Below are positions 25,297 to 34,763 of a stretch of 64,000 nucleotides of DNA, one piece after another. Made by a program: the position numbers and the translations under genes. The DNA is from PWQG01 sp050486205 (GTDB taxonomy: Bacteria; Pseudomonadota; Gammaproteobacteria; Pseudomonadales; Pseudohongiellaceae), in assembly GCA_050486205.1 (NCBI GenBank), contig JBJHCW010000007.1:1-64000 (forward strand), written 5' to 3'. Position 1 is the stretch's first letter; the number at the start of each line of letters is the position of its first letter. Below the pieces are notes generated by a model. It made no database searches. It was given only the letters and a program-made list of their open reading frames with translations, and was not told the DNA's origin.

Positions 25297-25935
25297 ATGC
25301 TGAGAAGCGCTTATACCCCGGACGGCCTGTCTGCCATTTATACCGGGCATGTCAATCTTGCGGTCTGGCGTCGTGATGTTTCCGAGCCTGTGCGTCACTA
25401 CGCATTCGAGCTGGTCCAGCAATATCCCGGGTTCTCATTGCGCCAGGCGGTGCCTGCCGACACCGGCAGAGATTACTTGCTGACCCAGCTGCCAGTGCTT
25501 GAAGGTGTGAGTGACCATGCCCGTCAAGCGTTTACCGACGATCTTGCCTTGTTGTGCGAGATGTATGTCTGCCTGTTCGATATACAGGCGATTGGTTTGA
25601 GGCTGAACCAGCTCAGTCGCGCCATGTGTCCCCGGTTTCATGTGGACCACCTTGTCTGCAGAATGGTGTGTACCTATTGGGGTGCCGGCACCGAATGGTT
25701 GCCGGAGAGCAGTGTAAACAGAAGCGCCCTGGGCGTCGCCGCCACGAGCAGTGAAGCCGGTGTACCTGACACACAAACCGGTGACGGGAATGTACAACAG
25801 CTTGGTCCGGGTTGGGTGGCGCTGCTCAAAGGCGAAAAATGGCCGGGTAACGAGGGCCGTGGACTGGTTCATCGTTCACCTGCGGCTTCCCCCGATCAGC
25901 CCAGGCTGGTGGTCACGCTGGATGCTGTGGGCTGA
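25297..25935 (+). CDS. DUF1826-family protein, probable zinc-starvation gene
   Basis: 212 residues matching DUF1826, an uncharacterised family that I recall as frequently Zur-regulated. Conserved features visible are the FHVDHLVCRMVCTYWGAGTEWLPE block, with His and Cys residues able to bind metal, and the end WVALLKGEKWPGNEGRGLVHRSP. No signal peptide, so cytoplasmic. GAGG precedes ATG 25297. The Zur-type box upstream supports induction when zinc is scarce. Its last 40 bases overlap the convergent hydrolase gene on the other strand. Confidence 0.85.
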   Translation: MLRSAYTPDGLSAIYTGHVNLAVWRRDVSEPVRHYAFELVQQYPGFSLRQAVPADTGRDYLLTQLPVLEGVSDHARQAFTDDLALLCEMYVCLFDIQAIGLRLNQLSRAMCPRFHVDHLVCRMVCTYWGAGTEWLPESSVNRSALGVAATSSEAGVPDTQTGDGNVQQLGPGWVALLKGEKWPGNEGRGLVHRSPAASPDQPRLVVTLDAVG

Positions 25936-26753
25936 GGGTGACCTTCATCAAAGACCTCTGCCAGGAAGGCATCAATGTGAGCCAGGTACTGCCTTTCACT
26001 GACCAGGAAAGCGTTGTTATGCCCGCCGCGCAGAGTCAGCAATTGGCGGGGTTCATTGGCCGCGTTGTAGACCGCTTCGCCCTCGGTGTAGGGGACGATC
26101 TCGTCATCCCGACTATGGATGATCAGTATCGGGGATCGGATCTCCGGCACTTGATCGATCACAGGATACTGGAATCGTGACAGCCAGCGAACCGGCAGAA
26201 ACGGGTACAGCCGCTGTCCAAGATCGGGTACGGAACGAAAGGGGGATTCCAGAATGACACCGGCAGGGCCGACTTCGGTGGCAAGCTCGGCAGCAACAGC
26301 CGCTCCCAGCGAGCGACCGAAAAGCACCGTCTTTTCTGGAGCTACTCCCTGTTCCTGCGTCAGCCATTGCCAGGCGGCGCGCGCGTCCAGTGCGGTTCCC
26401 TGTTCCGATGGTCGACCCTCGCTTTGTCCGTAACCGCGGTAGTCGACAATCAGCACCGAAAGCCCAAGACGGTTGAAGTGTTCGATGGACGCTGATCGGT
26501 GGGAGATATTGCCAGCGTTGCCGTGAAAGAACAGCAGCGCACCGCGTGGCTCAGTTGCCGGTATCCACCATGCGTGCAGTTGCACGTCGTCGGAGGTGGT
26601 CAGGTGTACGTCCTGCCACTCCAGGCCGATGTCCGAAGGTGTGCCGACCAGGGATCGTCCCATGGGCTGATACAGCAATCGGGCCTGGAACAGCCACATG
26701 AGCAGCACCAACGCAACATAGCCCAGCAGAATGATGGTAAGCACCCGGATCAC
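25896..26753 (-). CDS. Membrane-anchored alpha/beta hydrolase (BEM46/ABHD-like)
   Basis: 285 residues with an N-terminal anchor (LTIILLGYVALVLLMWLF). The fold motifs are FFHGNAGNISHR (oxyanion region), DYRGYGQSEG, the nucleophile elbow FGRSLGAA, an acid in HSRDDEIVP, and a His in GGHNNAF. It belongs to the BEM46/YfhR-like hydrolases, probably acyl-esters at the inner membrane. It starts with GTG overlapping the preceding stop (GTGA), so it is the last gene of the six-gene wecB-nfrBA operon by gene order. What it contributes to glycan formation, if anything, is unknown. Confidence 0.85.
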   Translation of the reverse strand: MIRVLTIILLGYVALVLLMWLFQARLLYQPMGRSLVGTPSDIGLEWQDVHLTTSDDVQLHAWWIPATEPRGALLFFHGNAGNISHRSASIEHFNRLGLSVLIVDYRGYGQSEGRPSEQGTALDARAAWQWLTQEQGVAPEKTVLFGRSLGAAVAAELATEVGPAGVILESPFRSVPDLGQRLYPFLPVRWLSRFQYPVIDQVPEIRSPILIIHSRDDEIVPYTEGEAVYNAANEPRQLLTLRGGHNNAFLVSERQYLAHIDAFLAEVFDEGHPQPTASSVTTSLG

Positions 26754-27952
26754 GACAGGTCTCCCGCGCGGTAGTCGGTCAGCAGCTGGCCGGCAATACG
26801 GATCAAGGCGTCGATGTCCTCCGGCACCCTGTTGGTGACAACAGCCAGGGCAATATTCTCCGCTGGCGCAACCCAGACCAGCGCCATCCAGAAGGTGTTG
26901 CTGCCCTCATGGCTGGATATGGGGCCTGCGCCGCCTTCAGCGGGCGTCACAAACCAGCCGGAGGCATAACGCTCATCACCCTCGGGCTCGTGCAGGCGTG
27001 CGAACAGGTTCGATGGCATCAACGGGTGCCCGTCGCGTAGCCCCGCCAGATGCGCTTGCAGGTAAAGGCCCAGATCATGCAGGCTCATGTGAACCGTGCC
27101 GGCCGGCGCCATGGCAGGTGGGTGATCGGCAAATGGTCCGGGTTCCACAGCGCTCAGTGTGCCCTCGTGGTGACGATGCCCGCGGGGTTGGTCAGGAACA
27201 GCGCCTGCTGAACCAGGCGCCCCGATACCGGCGTTCTGGAGACCCAGGGGACGGAACAGCTCAGCCTCCACCAGCTGCTCCCAGCTCGTGCCGCTGGCTT
27301 GCTCCATCATCACGCCTGCCAATACATAACCGGCATTGGAATAGCGCCATCCCTGGCCGGGTGTGAATCCAGGGGGCAATTGCAACACTTCAGCCAGCAA
27401 GTGCTGGCGCTGCAGGCCTGGCGCCATGGTGCTGGTGTCAATTTCCTGCCAGACTGACAATCCGGTAAGATCATCGGTCAGTCCTGAACGATGACGCAAC
27501 AACTGTTCGAGTGTGACATCCCGGTAGTCAGGATGCATATCAGGGAACCTGTCCGGCAGCACCTCCAGCACAGTGTCCTGCCAGCGCACTTTGCCAGCCG
27601 CCACCAGTCGGGCAGCAACTGTGGCTGCCATCGATTTGGTGATTGACCCAAGATGCCAGCGGTCGCTCAACTGCAAGGCTGCATCGTGGTTGGTGCTGCG
27701 TCTGCCGCTGAGGCCGAAAGCCAGCACATTGCGATCATCGACCACCATGGCCCCGATGCCGGGCAGGGCGTGCTGCTCGCGATGCGGCTGCAGCCATTCA
27801 TCCAGGCTGAGATGCTGAGGATCACCGCCTGTCCGAGCCGGGTCTGTCTGGGCAACGGCCGTCTGGGCATGAGCCGCAAGGGCCAGGCACGTTGCCAGCA
27901 GCACAGAAACTGTGGCCGATTTCTTCAACACCCTGCTCAACAACTTTCTCAT
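26750..27952 (-). CDS. Serine beta-lactamase-fold hydrolase (class C-like)
   Basis: 400 residues with a signal peptide (ending ALAAHAQ). The active-site motifs of the beta-lactamase/DD-peptidase family are present: SITK in LGSITKSM (Ser-x-x-Lys), YSN in RYSNAGY (Tyr-x-Asn), and HEG in SSHEGS in place of the third KTG motif. HxG is common in esterase and D-aminopeptidase members, so esterase or amidase action on an envelope substrate is likelier than antibiotic resistance. ATG 27952 is chosen because it directly precedes the signal peptide and follows GGAAGGTG; the frame extends much further upstream. A 37-base gap separates it from the DUF4434 gene. Confidence 0.85.
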   Translation of the reverse strand: MRKLLSRVLKKSATVSVLLATCLALAAHAQTAVAQTDPARTGGDPQHLSLDEWLQPHREQHALPGIGAMVVDDRNVLAFGLSGRRSTNHDAALQLSDRWHLGSITKSMAATVAARLVAAGKVRWQDTVLEVLPDRFPDMHPDYRDVTLEQLLRHRSGLTDDLTGLSVWQEIDTSTMAPGLQRQHLLAEVLQLPPGFTPGQGWRYSNAGYVLAGVMMEQASGTSWEQLVEAELFRPLGLQNAGIGAPGSAGAVPDQPRGHRHHEGTLSAVEPGPFADHPPAMAPAGTVHMSLHDLGLYLQAHLAGLRDGHPLMPSNLFARLHEPEGDERYASGWFVTPAEGGAGPISSHEGSNTFWMALVWVAPAENIALAVVTNRVPEDIDALIRIAGQLLTDYRAGDLS

Positions 27953-27989
27953 CACCTTCCGCAGTACGAACAGGGTGACCAGTTTATGG

Positions 27990-28850
27990 TTACAAAAGCC
28001 GCTTTGCAAAAGGCAGGTAGCGCAGTGAAAACACTGCGCGAGGGTGGCAATCGGTGCTGGCACCGGGGGTCTGGAAGTCATGCTCGGGCACCGCAGAGAA
28101 CGGTTCATCAACGCCACTGGTCTGACTGAATGCTTCATGGACCACACCAATATCGCAGGACAGGGCCTGTTCGTAGGCGTCACGAACCACCGCTGACAGT
28201 AGCCCGGTTCCCTGACCGTCCTGCCACCAGACCGTAACACCGGCGGCGCTGATCATCGACAGCCAGTCCGCATAGACGCGAGGGCCCAGCTGCCCGGAGG
28301 AGAACGCACTGACATGAACGGGTAATTCACTCGTGGCCGCAAGGGACGCCAGTTGTGTAGTGATGCCATGGAGCAGATCCCGGCTGCGAAAGAGGGTGTC
28401 GTCCAGCTCGTAAGGCAGGTACCATCCAGTCAAGGTGACTTGCCAATGCTTGAGCAGTGCCTGTTGCTGTTGTCTGGCCTGGCTCAACAGATGATGCCAG
28501 AAATAGATCGTGCTGTTTCCCTGCTCCATGACGGGGTAATAGTCAGTGTCGTAGTTCAGACCCACTATCAGTGAGAGTCCGGACGTTTCTGCCAGTTGCA
28601 GAGTCGAATGCAACCAGCCGTCCGCGCCACCGAAATCCTCATCGCCGTGACGCGTCCATTGGACAATAATGGTTCGATAGCCGTGCTGATAGGCTGCGTC
28701 CCATATCTGCTGCCAGTGCGCCTGACTGACTCCTGCGTCCCGGGTCTGTGGCTGATAGAACAGGTGCATGGCCTGAAGTGAAGAGGCCGAAAACAGGAAA
28801 AAGGCCAGCACCATGCTGTGTGTCATTTTCTTGATAATCCATTTGTTCAT
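27990..28850 (-). CDS. DUF4434 protein of the Nfr glycan operon (YbcH-like)
   Basis: 286 residues with a signal peptide (ending ASSLQAM). The mature protein is a TIM-barrel-like DUF4434 domain: FYQPQTRDAGVSQAHWQQIWDAAYQHGYRTIIVQWTRHG opens it, and GWYLPYELDD carries paired acidic residues where glycoside hydrolases place their catalysts. In E. coli the gene after nfrA, ybcH, encodes this kind of protein, from memory. It may trim or process the exported glycan. ATG 28850 overlaps the nfrA stop (ATGA), which fixes the start. Confidence 0.8.
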   Translation of the reverse strand: MNKWIIKKMTHSMVLAFFLFSASSLQAMHLFYQPQTRDAGVSQAHWQQIWDAAYQHGYRTIIVQWTRHGDEDFGGADGWLHSTLQLAETSGLSLIVGLNYDTDYYPVMEQGNSTIYFWHHLLSQARQQQQALLKHWQVTLTGWYLPYELDDTLFRSRDLLHGITTQLASLAATSELPVHVSAFSSGQLGPRVYADWLSMISAAGVTVWWQDGQGTGLLSAVVRDAYEQALSCDIGVVHEAFSQTSGVDEPFSAVPEHDFQTPGASTDCHPRAVFSLRYLPFAKRLL

Positions 28851-31396
28851 AACAACCACTCTGTTTGCAGTCGCCAGCCATTGGAATTCTTTCGGTCACC
28901 GGCCACGCTGCGGTTGACTTCCAGCCTCACGTCCACGCGGTTGCGCCACGCATTGTAGGTATCTTCGCTGAACCAGAACCGGTAACGCAATCCAGCGCCA
29001 GCCGATGTGTCGGAGAAGCTGCGGCTGTGACCGCTGGCGGCGGAGAGGTACGGTGACACGGTATGCGGTGTGTGATCGGACAGCTTGAACGCCAGGCCAC
29101 GGGTGTAACTGCCGTACAGTTGATAGTCGTCGGCCCGGGCGAACCAGGCCGCGTCCAGATACAGGGTCTGCCAGTGCCAGCGATTTTCCAGTGGACGCCA
29201 GTCGTCCCGCAGCTGCGCACCATCAAGCAGACTGGTGGAGGCGCGCAGCATCAAGTCCGTACGGCCGTTGTCGGGCTGAAACAGTTCTGCAAACAGGTTC
29301 AGATTCTGCTCGCCCAGGGGTTTCCAGCGCAGACCCAGGCCCCATGCCGGGTTGTCAAAGTAGCGCGTTCTGCTGTCACTGGATCCGAGCACCCGGGCGT
29401 AGACGCCCAGTTGTCGTCCGGCAATGGTGGGATGTTCTCCCAGCAGATGCTCAAAACTGACAATCTGGAATGCACTGTCTGCCGGTTCAGCACCAATTGC
29501 ATCCAATGCGCCAAATCGTGACCAGGCGGCGCCGACATAAAGGCGGTTCCGCTGGGAGAGAAACTGGTGCGTACGACGCAGGGCGAACTCGCGTTCTACC
29601 AGCTGTGCCGGGCTTGCGTCGCCGACGGCAAGTGATGTGTCCATGCCATCGATGGCGCGCCTGGCACTGACCATGGCTGCCGCCGGGTCGCCTCGCTCGG
29701 CATACCGATAAGCCAGCGTCTCGGTAATGCGAAAATCGTGGATGTCCTGACGTGCTGCCGCTTCCAGCCAGGGTATGGCGCTTTCACGCTGTGCCTGCTG
29801 CTCATGTCCGGACAAGCGCAGGCCCAGCTCCAGGCCGTACAACCGCGGTGCTTCGGCGGCTGCGCTGCGCAGCTCATCCAGCGTCATCGTGACACCCTGG
29901 ACATCGCTGCCATCGGGCACTGCATCAGCGCTGGCGGCTCGCGCGGCTTCTGTGGCCGCCAGTGCCGCCTGTTCATCGGCTGTGAGCGGGTCGGTGACCT
30001 GCTGCCAGTAGGCAATCCCCAGATCGTAGTCGCCAGCCTGATAGGCATTGTACGCGGCCTCTCGCAGCAATTGCTGGCGTCGGGGGTTGCCTGTGTTGCG
30101 CAGGACACGTTCAAAATACACACTGGCTGCGCCGGGCAGATTCTGACTGAGGCAGATGGCATTGACCTCCTCACGAATCACATCCAGCTCAGCATCGGTC
30201 GGCAATACACAGGCACCCTGATAGGCAGCGTCGAGTGTATCCTGCAGGCGCTGTGCCACGCGTTGGGTTTCCTGTTCGCGCTGCAATCTCGCTTCGGCCG
30301 CTGCCTGTTCGACGCGTTGTTCTTCGAGCTGTTCTTCGCTGAAACCGGTGGCAATCGATGGAGGCAGCAGTGCCGGGTTGTAAAGGGAGGCGAGGTAGGC
30401 CCAGCGCTGCTCATCAAGTGTCCGATCACAATGGGTGAGCAACTCGCCTGCCGTATCCGGTTCTCTGGCTGCAATCCAGGCGACTGAGTCCAGGCATTGC
30501 CCGGCAGGACGAAGGTCCGGCTGCGCCATCAGAGTGGTATCCTCGGTCAGGATGGCCAGCTCAATCAACTGATCGCGCATCGCGTCAGGCAATTCGCCCA
30601 GCGACCACTCAGCAAGGATGATCGTTTTTGCCGCCGTATACTCGGCAAGGAAAATCAGCCGCTCCAGAAGCCCTCTGCGAAGTGAGGCTTGCCACGGCTG
30701 ACCCGGTTCCAGTGCCAACAAATCCCGGGCTTCGTCCACCTGGCCAAGAGAAGCGAGCACCTGACCCAGCTGTTCGGCTTCAATTTCGCCAAGTCCGTCG
30801 TTGCGCTGAAGCAGCAACAGGGCATCCCTTTGTGTTGCCAGATCGCCCGCGCCTGCCATACCCGCGCCTGCCATATAGGTGGTCAACAGTCTGGCCACGC
30901 GCCAGTCATCAGTCAGCTGCAGCAGTGATTGCAGGAAGTCGGTGGTTGCCTGTGTGTTGTTGTCTTGCTCGATCTGGAAAGCGGCATTGCTCACCCAGAC
31001 CAGCCACTGCCCGTCTTCAGTTTCGGCATGCCAGCGCGCAAAATCCCCTGCAGCGGGCTGGGAGCGCTCTACCCACTGTTGCCTGACTTCGCGAAGCGTT
31101 GTCTGTTGCAAGGCATCGGGCAACAAATGGCTTTCAGTCTCCGCCTCGGCAAAGCGACCATACTCAAGCAGCGCGCGTATACGCATCTGCCGCGCTTCAG
31201 TGTTCTGGTCAGCCATGCCCAGTACACGTTCGGTCACCCGCAGCACTTCTGACCAGTTCCGTGCCGCTTCGGCCTGGTAGGCGCGCTGCATCAGCGGCGC
31301 AATGGCAAACGCAGTGCGGTCCGGCTGGGCAACAACATCCGCGCCATGGATCGAAACAAGTACAAGGAAAATACCCGGAATCACAAATCGTCTCAT
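28847..31396 (-). CDS. nfrA: NfrA-type outer-membrane TPR/beta-barrel glycan exporter
   Basis: 849 residues: a signal peptide (ending ADVVAQPD), a long helical tetratricopeptide-like periplasmic region (about 30-600), and a C-terminal barrel domain (about 620-849) ending TEWLL. The barrel carries the family sequence SEDTYNAWRNRVDVRLE near the end and GLRWKPLGEQNLNLFAE earlier. In E. coli NfrA is the outer-membrane receptor of phage N4, and it is thought to export the glycan made by NfrB. It overlaps both neighbours by ATGA. The TPR region is rich in Ala, Glu and Gln. Phage receptor activity would depend on surface loops and cannot be predicted here. Confidence 0.88.
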   Translation of the reverse strand: MRRFVIPGIFLVLVSIHGADVVAQPDRTAFAIAPLMQRAYQAEAARNWSEVLRVTERVLGMADQNTEARQMRIRALLEYGRFAEAETESHLLPDALQQTTLREVRQQWVERSQPAAGDFARWHAETEDGQWLVWVSNAAFQIEQDNNTQATTDFLQSLLQLTDDWRVARLLTTYMAGAGMAGAGDLATQRDALLLLQRNDGLGEIEAEQLGQVLASLGQVDEARDLLALEPGQPWQASLRRGLLERLIFLAEYTAAKTIILAEWSLGELPDAMRDQLIELAILTEDTTLMAQPDLRPAGQCLDSVAWIAAREPDTAGELLTHCDRTLDEQRWAYLASLYNPALLPPSIATGFSEEQLEEQRVEQAAAEARLQREQETQRVAQRLQDTLDAAYQGACVLPTDAELDVIREEVNAICLSQNLPGAASVYFERVLRNTGNPRRQQLLREAAYNAYQAGDYDLGIAYWQQVTDPLTADEQAALAATEAARAASADAVPDGSDVQGVTMTLDELRSAAAEAPRLYGLELGLRLSGHEQQAQRESAIPWLEAAARQDIHDFRITETLAYRYAERGDPAAAMVSARRAIDGMDTSLAVGDASPAQLVEREFALRRTHQFLSQRNRLYVGAAWSRFGALDAIGAEPADSAFQIVSFEHLLGEHPTIAGRQLGVYARVLGSSDSRTRYFDNPAWGLGLRWKPLGEQNLNLFAELFQPDNGRTDLMLRASTSLLDGAQLRDDWRPLENRWHWQTLYLDAAWFARADDYQLYGSYTRGLAFKLSDHTPHTVSPYLSAASGHSRSFSDTSAGAGLRYRFWFSEDTYNAWRNRVDVRLEVNRSVAGDRKNSNGWRLQTEWLL

Positions 31397-33600
31397 GGCC
31401 TGGATCCTGCGGACACACTGGTAGCGTCTTCAATCATGCTGAGCGCCAGTTCCTGTGCCTTGTGCTGGAGCTCGCGCTGCAGCTTGACCGCGTCCTGCAA
31501 CAATGGCTCGGAAATCAGGCCCCGCTCCCGCAGAAAGCGCCCAACGGACACTTTGACCGGGTCAAAATCGAACAGTGCCTGAGAAAATATCTGGGGAGAG
31601 ATCATACCCATCTCCTGGATCAGGTCACCAAGCAATACCTGGTAGCGTGCCAGTGCAGTGACCATTTCACGGTCTTCGGGGTGTTGCTGCAGGTAGATCA
31701 GTACCGGATCGGTATGCCGCATTGCCGTGAGTCCGTACCAATAACGCAAAGCCAGAGTGACAAAGCCGGCGGGCAGCATGACGGGTGTCACCTCCACACC
31801 AATCTGCCTTGCAATTGCGCCCTGCGCCACCGGGCTGAGAAATTTCTCAACAGCAAGCTCCAGTCGGTCGCCCTTTTTGCAAAGTGGCACCACACCGTAT
31901 CGCAGTGCCAGCTTGCGAGGAAAGCTGGCGATCAGTGTTGCGTCAAAGTCCATCGGCAACTTCTCGTCATAGGCGATACCCGCCTGCATGGCCAGCGCCT
32001 TGCCCAGGGCCTGCGGCGTCACCAGCATCTGCATCATCAGTGTGCGACCGAGCCTGAACCTGTGCCCGCCCTGTAACTGCTGTTCCAGTTGTTCCTGGGT
32101 GATTTCACCCATCTCGACCAGATACTGTCCTATGGGAGTACGGCTGGTTTCAGACAGACTGGGAATTTCATGCTGGGTTTTGTCCCATGCCACTCTTCTT
32201 GCGTCGCCCGCGCGAATCACATTGATCAGTGCGCGCCAGGTTGCACAGAAATTGATGATGTTGCTCCACAGAATCCTTGGAATCGACAGCAGCCCCTGGT
32301 TGATACCGTAGAATGTGCAGACAAAAAAGAAACGATGGAATATGCGGTTGGCGAGCAGTGCCACGTTCAGAGCAAGTACTGTCAGGAATATCGGGCCGCC
32401 GTCCAGCAGGGAAGGAAACTGCCAGCTTTGCGGAAACAGCCGGTTGATCCCCCACACCAGAAAAGCGATCAGGATTGTGGCATTGACCAGCAGACCGACG
32501 AAGTTGGCCACGCCGCTGCGACGATCGCGCCACAGGAAGTAGTTTTGTGCAAACGATCTGCTCCAGCCCAGGCTCTTTGTTCCCTGGAAGACAATGCCGG
32601 TAATCCACCGGGACTTCTGCCTGACGGCGTGGTCAAAGGTTCGCGGGAAAAATTCGCGCACACAGATCACGCCACCCTGTGCGCGGGAGACGCCTGTTCC
32701 GTATTCCCGCAGCGATGCGTATTTGGGATCCTTGACATAAAAACGTGCGAATATTTCCTCCATGCCCTTGCCCTTGAGCCGGTAACCGATATCGTAGTCC
32801 TCGGTGAGGCTCTGTATATCAAAGGCAATACCATCGCCGTCCGCCAGCAGCGCCAGAATCGCGCGACGGCTGAAGCAGGTGCCAACGCCGGCGCTTGGTA
32901 CCTGTCCCACCACGGCTTCACGCACCACAATGTCCTTGGCATGCTGTTCGGCAAATTCATCCAGATAGTGTCCGGCCGTAAACTCGTGCCATCGTGGAAT
33001 GAATGGGTAGACGGGAACCTGTATCAGGTCCTTGGCCGGCGTCAGGAAGTTGAACAATCGAAGCTCAAGCGGAGAGATGATATCTTCGGCATCATGCAGG
33101 ATGAAGCCCTGGAACTGCACACCCGAGCTTTCTTCGAAGGTGAGAATTGCATTGATTATATTGTTAAGACAATCGGCTTTGCTGGTCGGGCCCGGACGGG
33201 CACACACAACCTTGTGCACATTGACAAAGCGCTGGCAGACCTCGTCCACATCCCGTTGTGTGTCCGGGTCATTTGGGTAGACACCAACAAAGATCTGGTA
33301 GTTTTCATAGTCCAGGGTTTTGGCCGCAAACTCGGCCATTTTTCCAATGACACCCACCTCGTTCCAGGCCGGCACCATCACTGCCAGAGGCTTTTCTGGC
33401 ACCGGAAACAGTATGGACTCATCGGCCGTCGGAAAGTTTGAATAGATGAACAGCTTCCGATAGAAGCGTCTTACCCAGTACGACAGGTCAATAACAAGAT
33501 CATCAATGCCCAACAGCAACAACAGAAACGCCAGGACGTAGATCAGCCATTTGACTGCGAACAGGGCAGCGGTAATCAGGTCAAGAAAAATGAACTCCAT
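31393..33600 (-). CDS. nfrB: NfrB-type glycosyltransferase with c-di-GMP-binding MshEN domain
   Basis: 735 residues. N-terminal helix (WLIYVLAFLLLLLG), then a family-2 glycosyltransferase domain with MVPAWNE, LHDAEDIISPLEL (metal-binding acids), SLTEDYDIGYRL, and QKSRW (QxxRW product-binding motif), then several membrane helices. From about residue 490 to the end lies an MshEN-like region with four repeats of the form LGxxL...G.I....L: PIGQYLVEMGEITQEQLEQQ, RLGRTLMMQMLVTPQAL, LLGDLIQEMGMISPQIF and SVGRFLRERGLISEPLL. MshEN repeats bind c-di-GMP. In E. coli NfrB is c-di-GMP-activated and uses UDP-ManNAc; the adjacent wecB supports the same substrate here. Confidence 0.92.
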   Translation of the reverse strand: MEFIFLDLITAALFAVKWLIYVLAFLLLLLGIDDLVIDLSYWVRRFYRKLFIYSNFPTADESILFPVPEKPLAVMVPAWNEVGVIGKMAEFAAKTLDYENYQIFVGVYPNDPDTQRDVDEVCQRFVNVHKVVCARPGPTSKADCLNNIINAILTFEESSGVQFQGFILHDAEDIISPLELRLFNFLTPAKDLIQVPVYPFIPRWHEFTAGHYLDEFAEQHAKDIVVREAVVGQVPSAGVGTCFSRRAILALLADGDGIAFDIQSLTEDYDIGYRLKGKGMEEIFARFYVKDPKYASLREYGTGVSRAQGGVICVREFFPRTFDHAVRQKSRWITGIVFQGTKSLGWSRSFAQNYFLWRDRRSGVANFVGLLVNATILIAFLVWGINRLFPQSWQFPSLLDGGPIFLTVLALNVALLANRIFHRFFFVCTFYGINQGLLSIPRILWSNIINFCATWRALINVIRAGDARRVAWDKTQHEIPSLSETSRTPIGQYLVEMGEITQEQLEQQLQGGHRFRLGRTLMMQMLVTPQALGKALAMQAGIAYDEKLPMDFDATLIASFPRKLALRYGVVPLCKKGDRLELAVEKFLSPVAQGAIARQIGVEVTPVMLPAGFVTLALRYWYGLTAMRHTDPVLIYLQQHPEDREMVTALARYQVLLGDLIQEMGMISPQIFSQALFDFDPVKVSVGRFLRERGLISEPLLQDAVKLQRELQHKAQELALSMIEDATSVSAGSRP

Positions 33601-33623
33601 GGATGGGTCCTGGCCAGTAGGTT

Positions 33624-34763
33624 TCAGTTACGACCGCGTCTGTCGACCGATAACCGGGATTCGAATACAGTGGCAATTCTCTGGCTTGCAGTGCCATCGC
33701 CGTACGGACTCTTCACCTGGCTCATTGTGTGTCGGGCGGCTTCGTCTGACATCAGGCGCCGGCTCGCCGCCGTAATGCCGTGAACGTGGTTGCCCACCAG
33801 CATCACCGCTCCGGTAGCGATGGCTTCCGGTCGCTCAGTGACATCACGCATGACCAGTACCGGCTTGCCCAGTGCCGGACCTTCTTCCTGTATGCCACCG
33901 GAATCGGTCAGGATCAGTGCACTTTTCTGCATCAGCCAGGTGAATTCAGGGTAATCCAGTGGCTGGATCAGGTGGACATTGTCCAGATCATTGAGTGTGC
34001 GCTTTACCGGTTCCTGCACGTTGGGATTCAGATGCACCGGATACACCAGTTGCCAGTGCGGAAACTCCAGCGCCAGGCAACGAAGTGCCTCACAGATGTT
34101 GGTGAAGCCCTGACCAAAATTCTCGCGCCTGTGGCCTGTGATCAACAGTATCGGCCGATCACCATCCAGCGCTGTCAGCGCGGGGTTCCCGGGTTGCCAC
34201 TGGCTTTGTTTGAGCCAGTCCCGCGTGTGATACAGGGCATCTATGACCGTGTTTCCGGTTATATGTACGGTATCGGCCGAAACCCCTTCCGCATGAAGAT
34301 TGGCCGCCGCTGCTGTGGTCGGCGCAAAGTGCAGCGATGCGATGCGGCCGACCAGCGATCGATTCATCTCCTCGGGGAAGGGTGCATTCATGTCACCGGT
34401 TCTCAGACCAGCCTCGACATGGGCCACCGGCACTCGTCGATGGAAGCACGCCAGCGCAGCCATTGCGCTGGTCGTGGTGTCCCCGTGCACGAGTACCCAC
34501 TCTGGCGCCGACTGGCCCAGTTTTTCGTCCATAAAACCCAGGACACGCTGGCTCAACTGGTTCAGCGTCTGACCACCACTCATGGCCGAAAAACTGATGT
34601 CCGGCGTTATGCCGAAGTGCTTGAGAACCGGCAGCAACAGCTCTTTATGCTGACCGGTTGACACCACCTTGACGGAGAAACGTGGGTTTCTGCGAAGGGC
34701 ATGCACTACGGGCGCCATCTTGATGGCTTCAGGGCGGGTGCCAAAGACTACCCATAAATTCAT
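33624..34763 (-). CDS. wecB: UDP-GlcNAc 2-epimerase (non-hydrolysing)
   Basis: 379 residues, essentially the size of E. coli WecB (376). It interconverts UDP-GlcNAc and UDP-ManNAc. The start reads MNLWVVFGTRPEAIKMAPVV. Other family motifs are VHGDTTT, HVEAGLRTGD, NRSLVGRIASLHFAPT, TGHRREN and DSGGIQEE. ATG 34763 directly precedes the N-terminal strand and is preferred to the upstream open frame. It lies 23 bases before nfrB, first in the operon, with no wecC beside it; that argues for UDP-ManNAc, not UDP-ManNAcA, as the polymerised sugar. Confidence 0.95.
   Translation of the reverse strand: MNLWVVFGTRPEAIKMAPVVHALRRNPRFSVKVVSTGQHKELLLPVLKHFGITPDISFSAMSGGQTLNQLSQRVLGFMDEKLGQSAPEWVLVHGDTTTSAMAALACFHRRVPVAHVEAGLRTGDMNAPFPEEMNRSLVGRIASLHFAPTTAAAANLHAEGVSADTVHITGNTVIDALYHTRDWLKQSQWQPGNPALTALDGDRPILLITGHRRENFGQGFTNICEALRCLALEFPHWQLVYPVHLNPNVQEPVKRTLNDLDNVHLIQPLDYPEFTWLMQKSALILTDSGGIQEEGPALGKPVLVMRDVTERPEAIATGAVMLVGNHVHGITAASRRLMSDEAARHTMSQVKSPYGDGTASQRIATVFESRLSVDRRGRN

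Noticed and set aside
26750..27952. Beta-lactamase resistance gene
   Set aside because: The third motif is HEG, not KTG, and the gene sits in a glycan operon, so esterase or amidase action is likelier.
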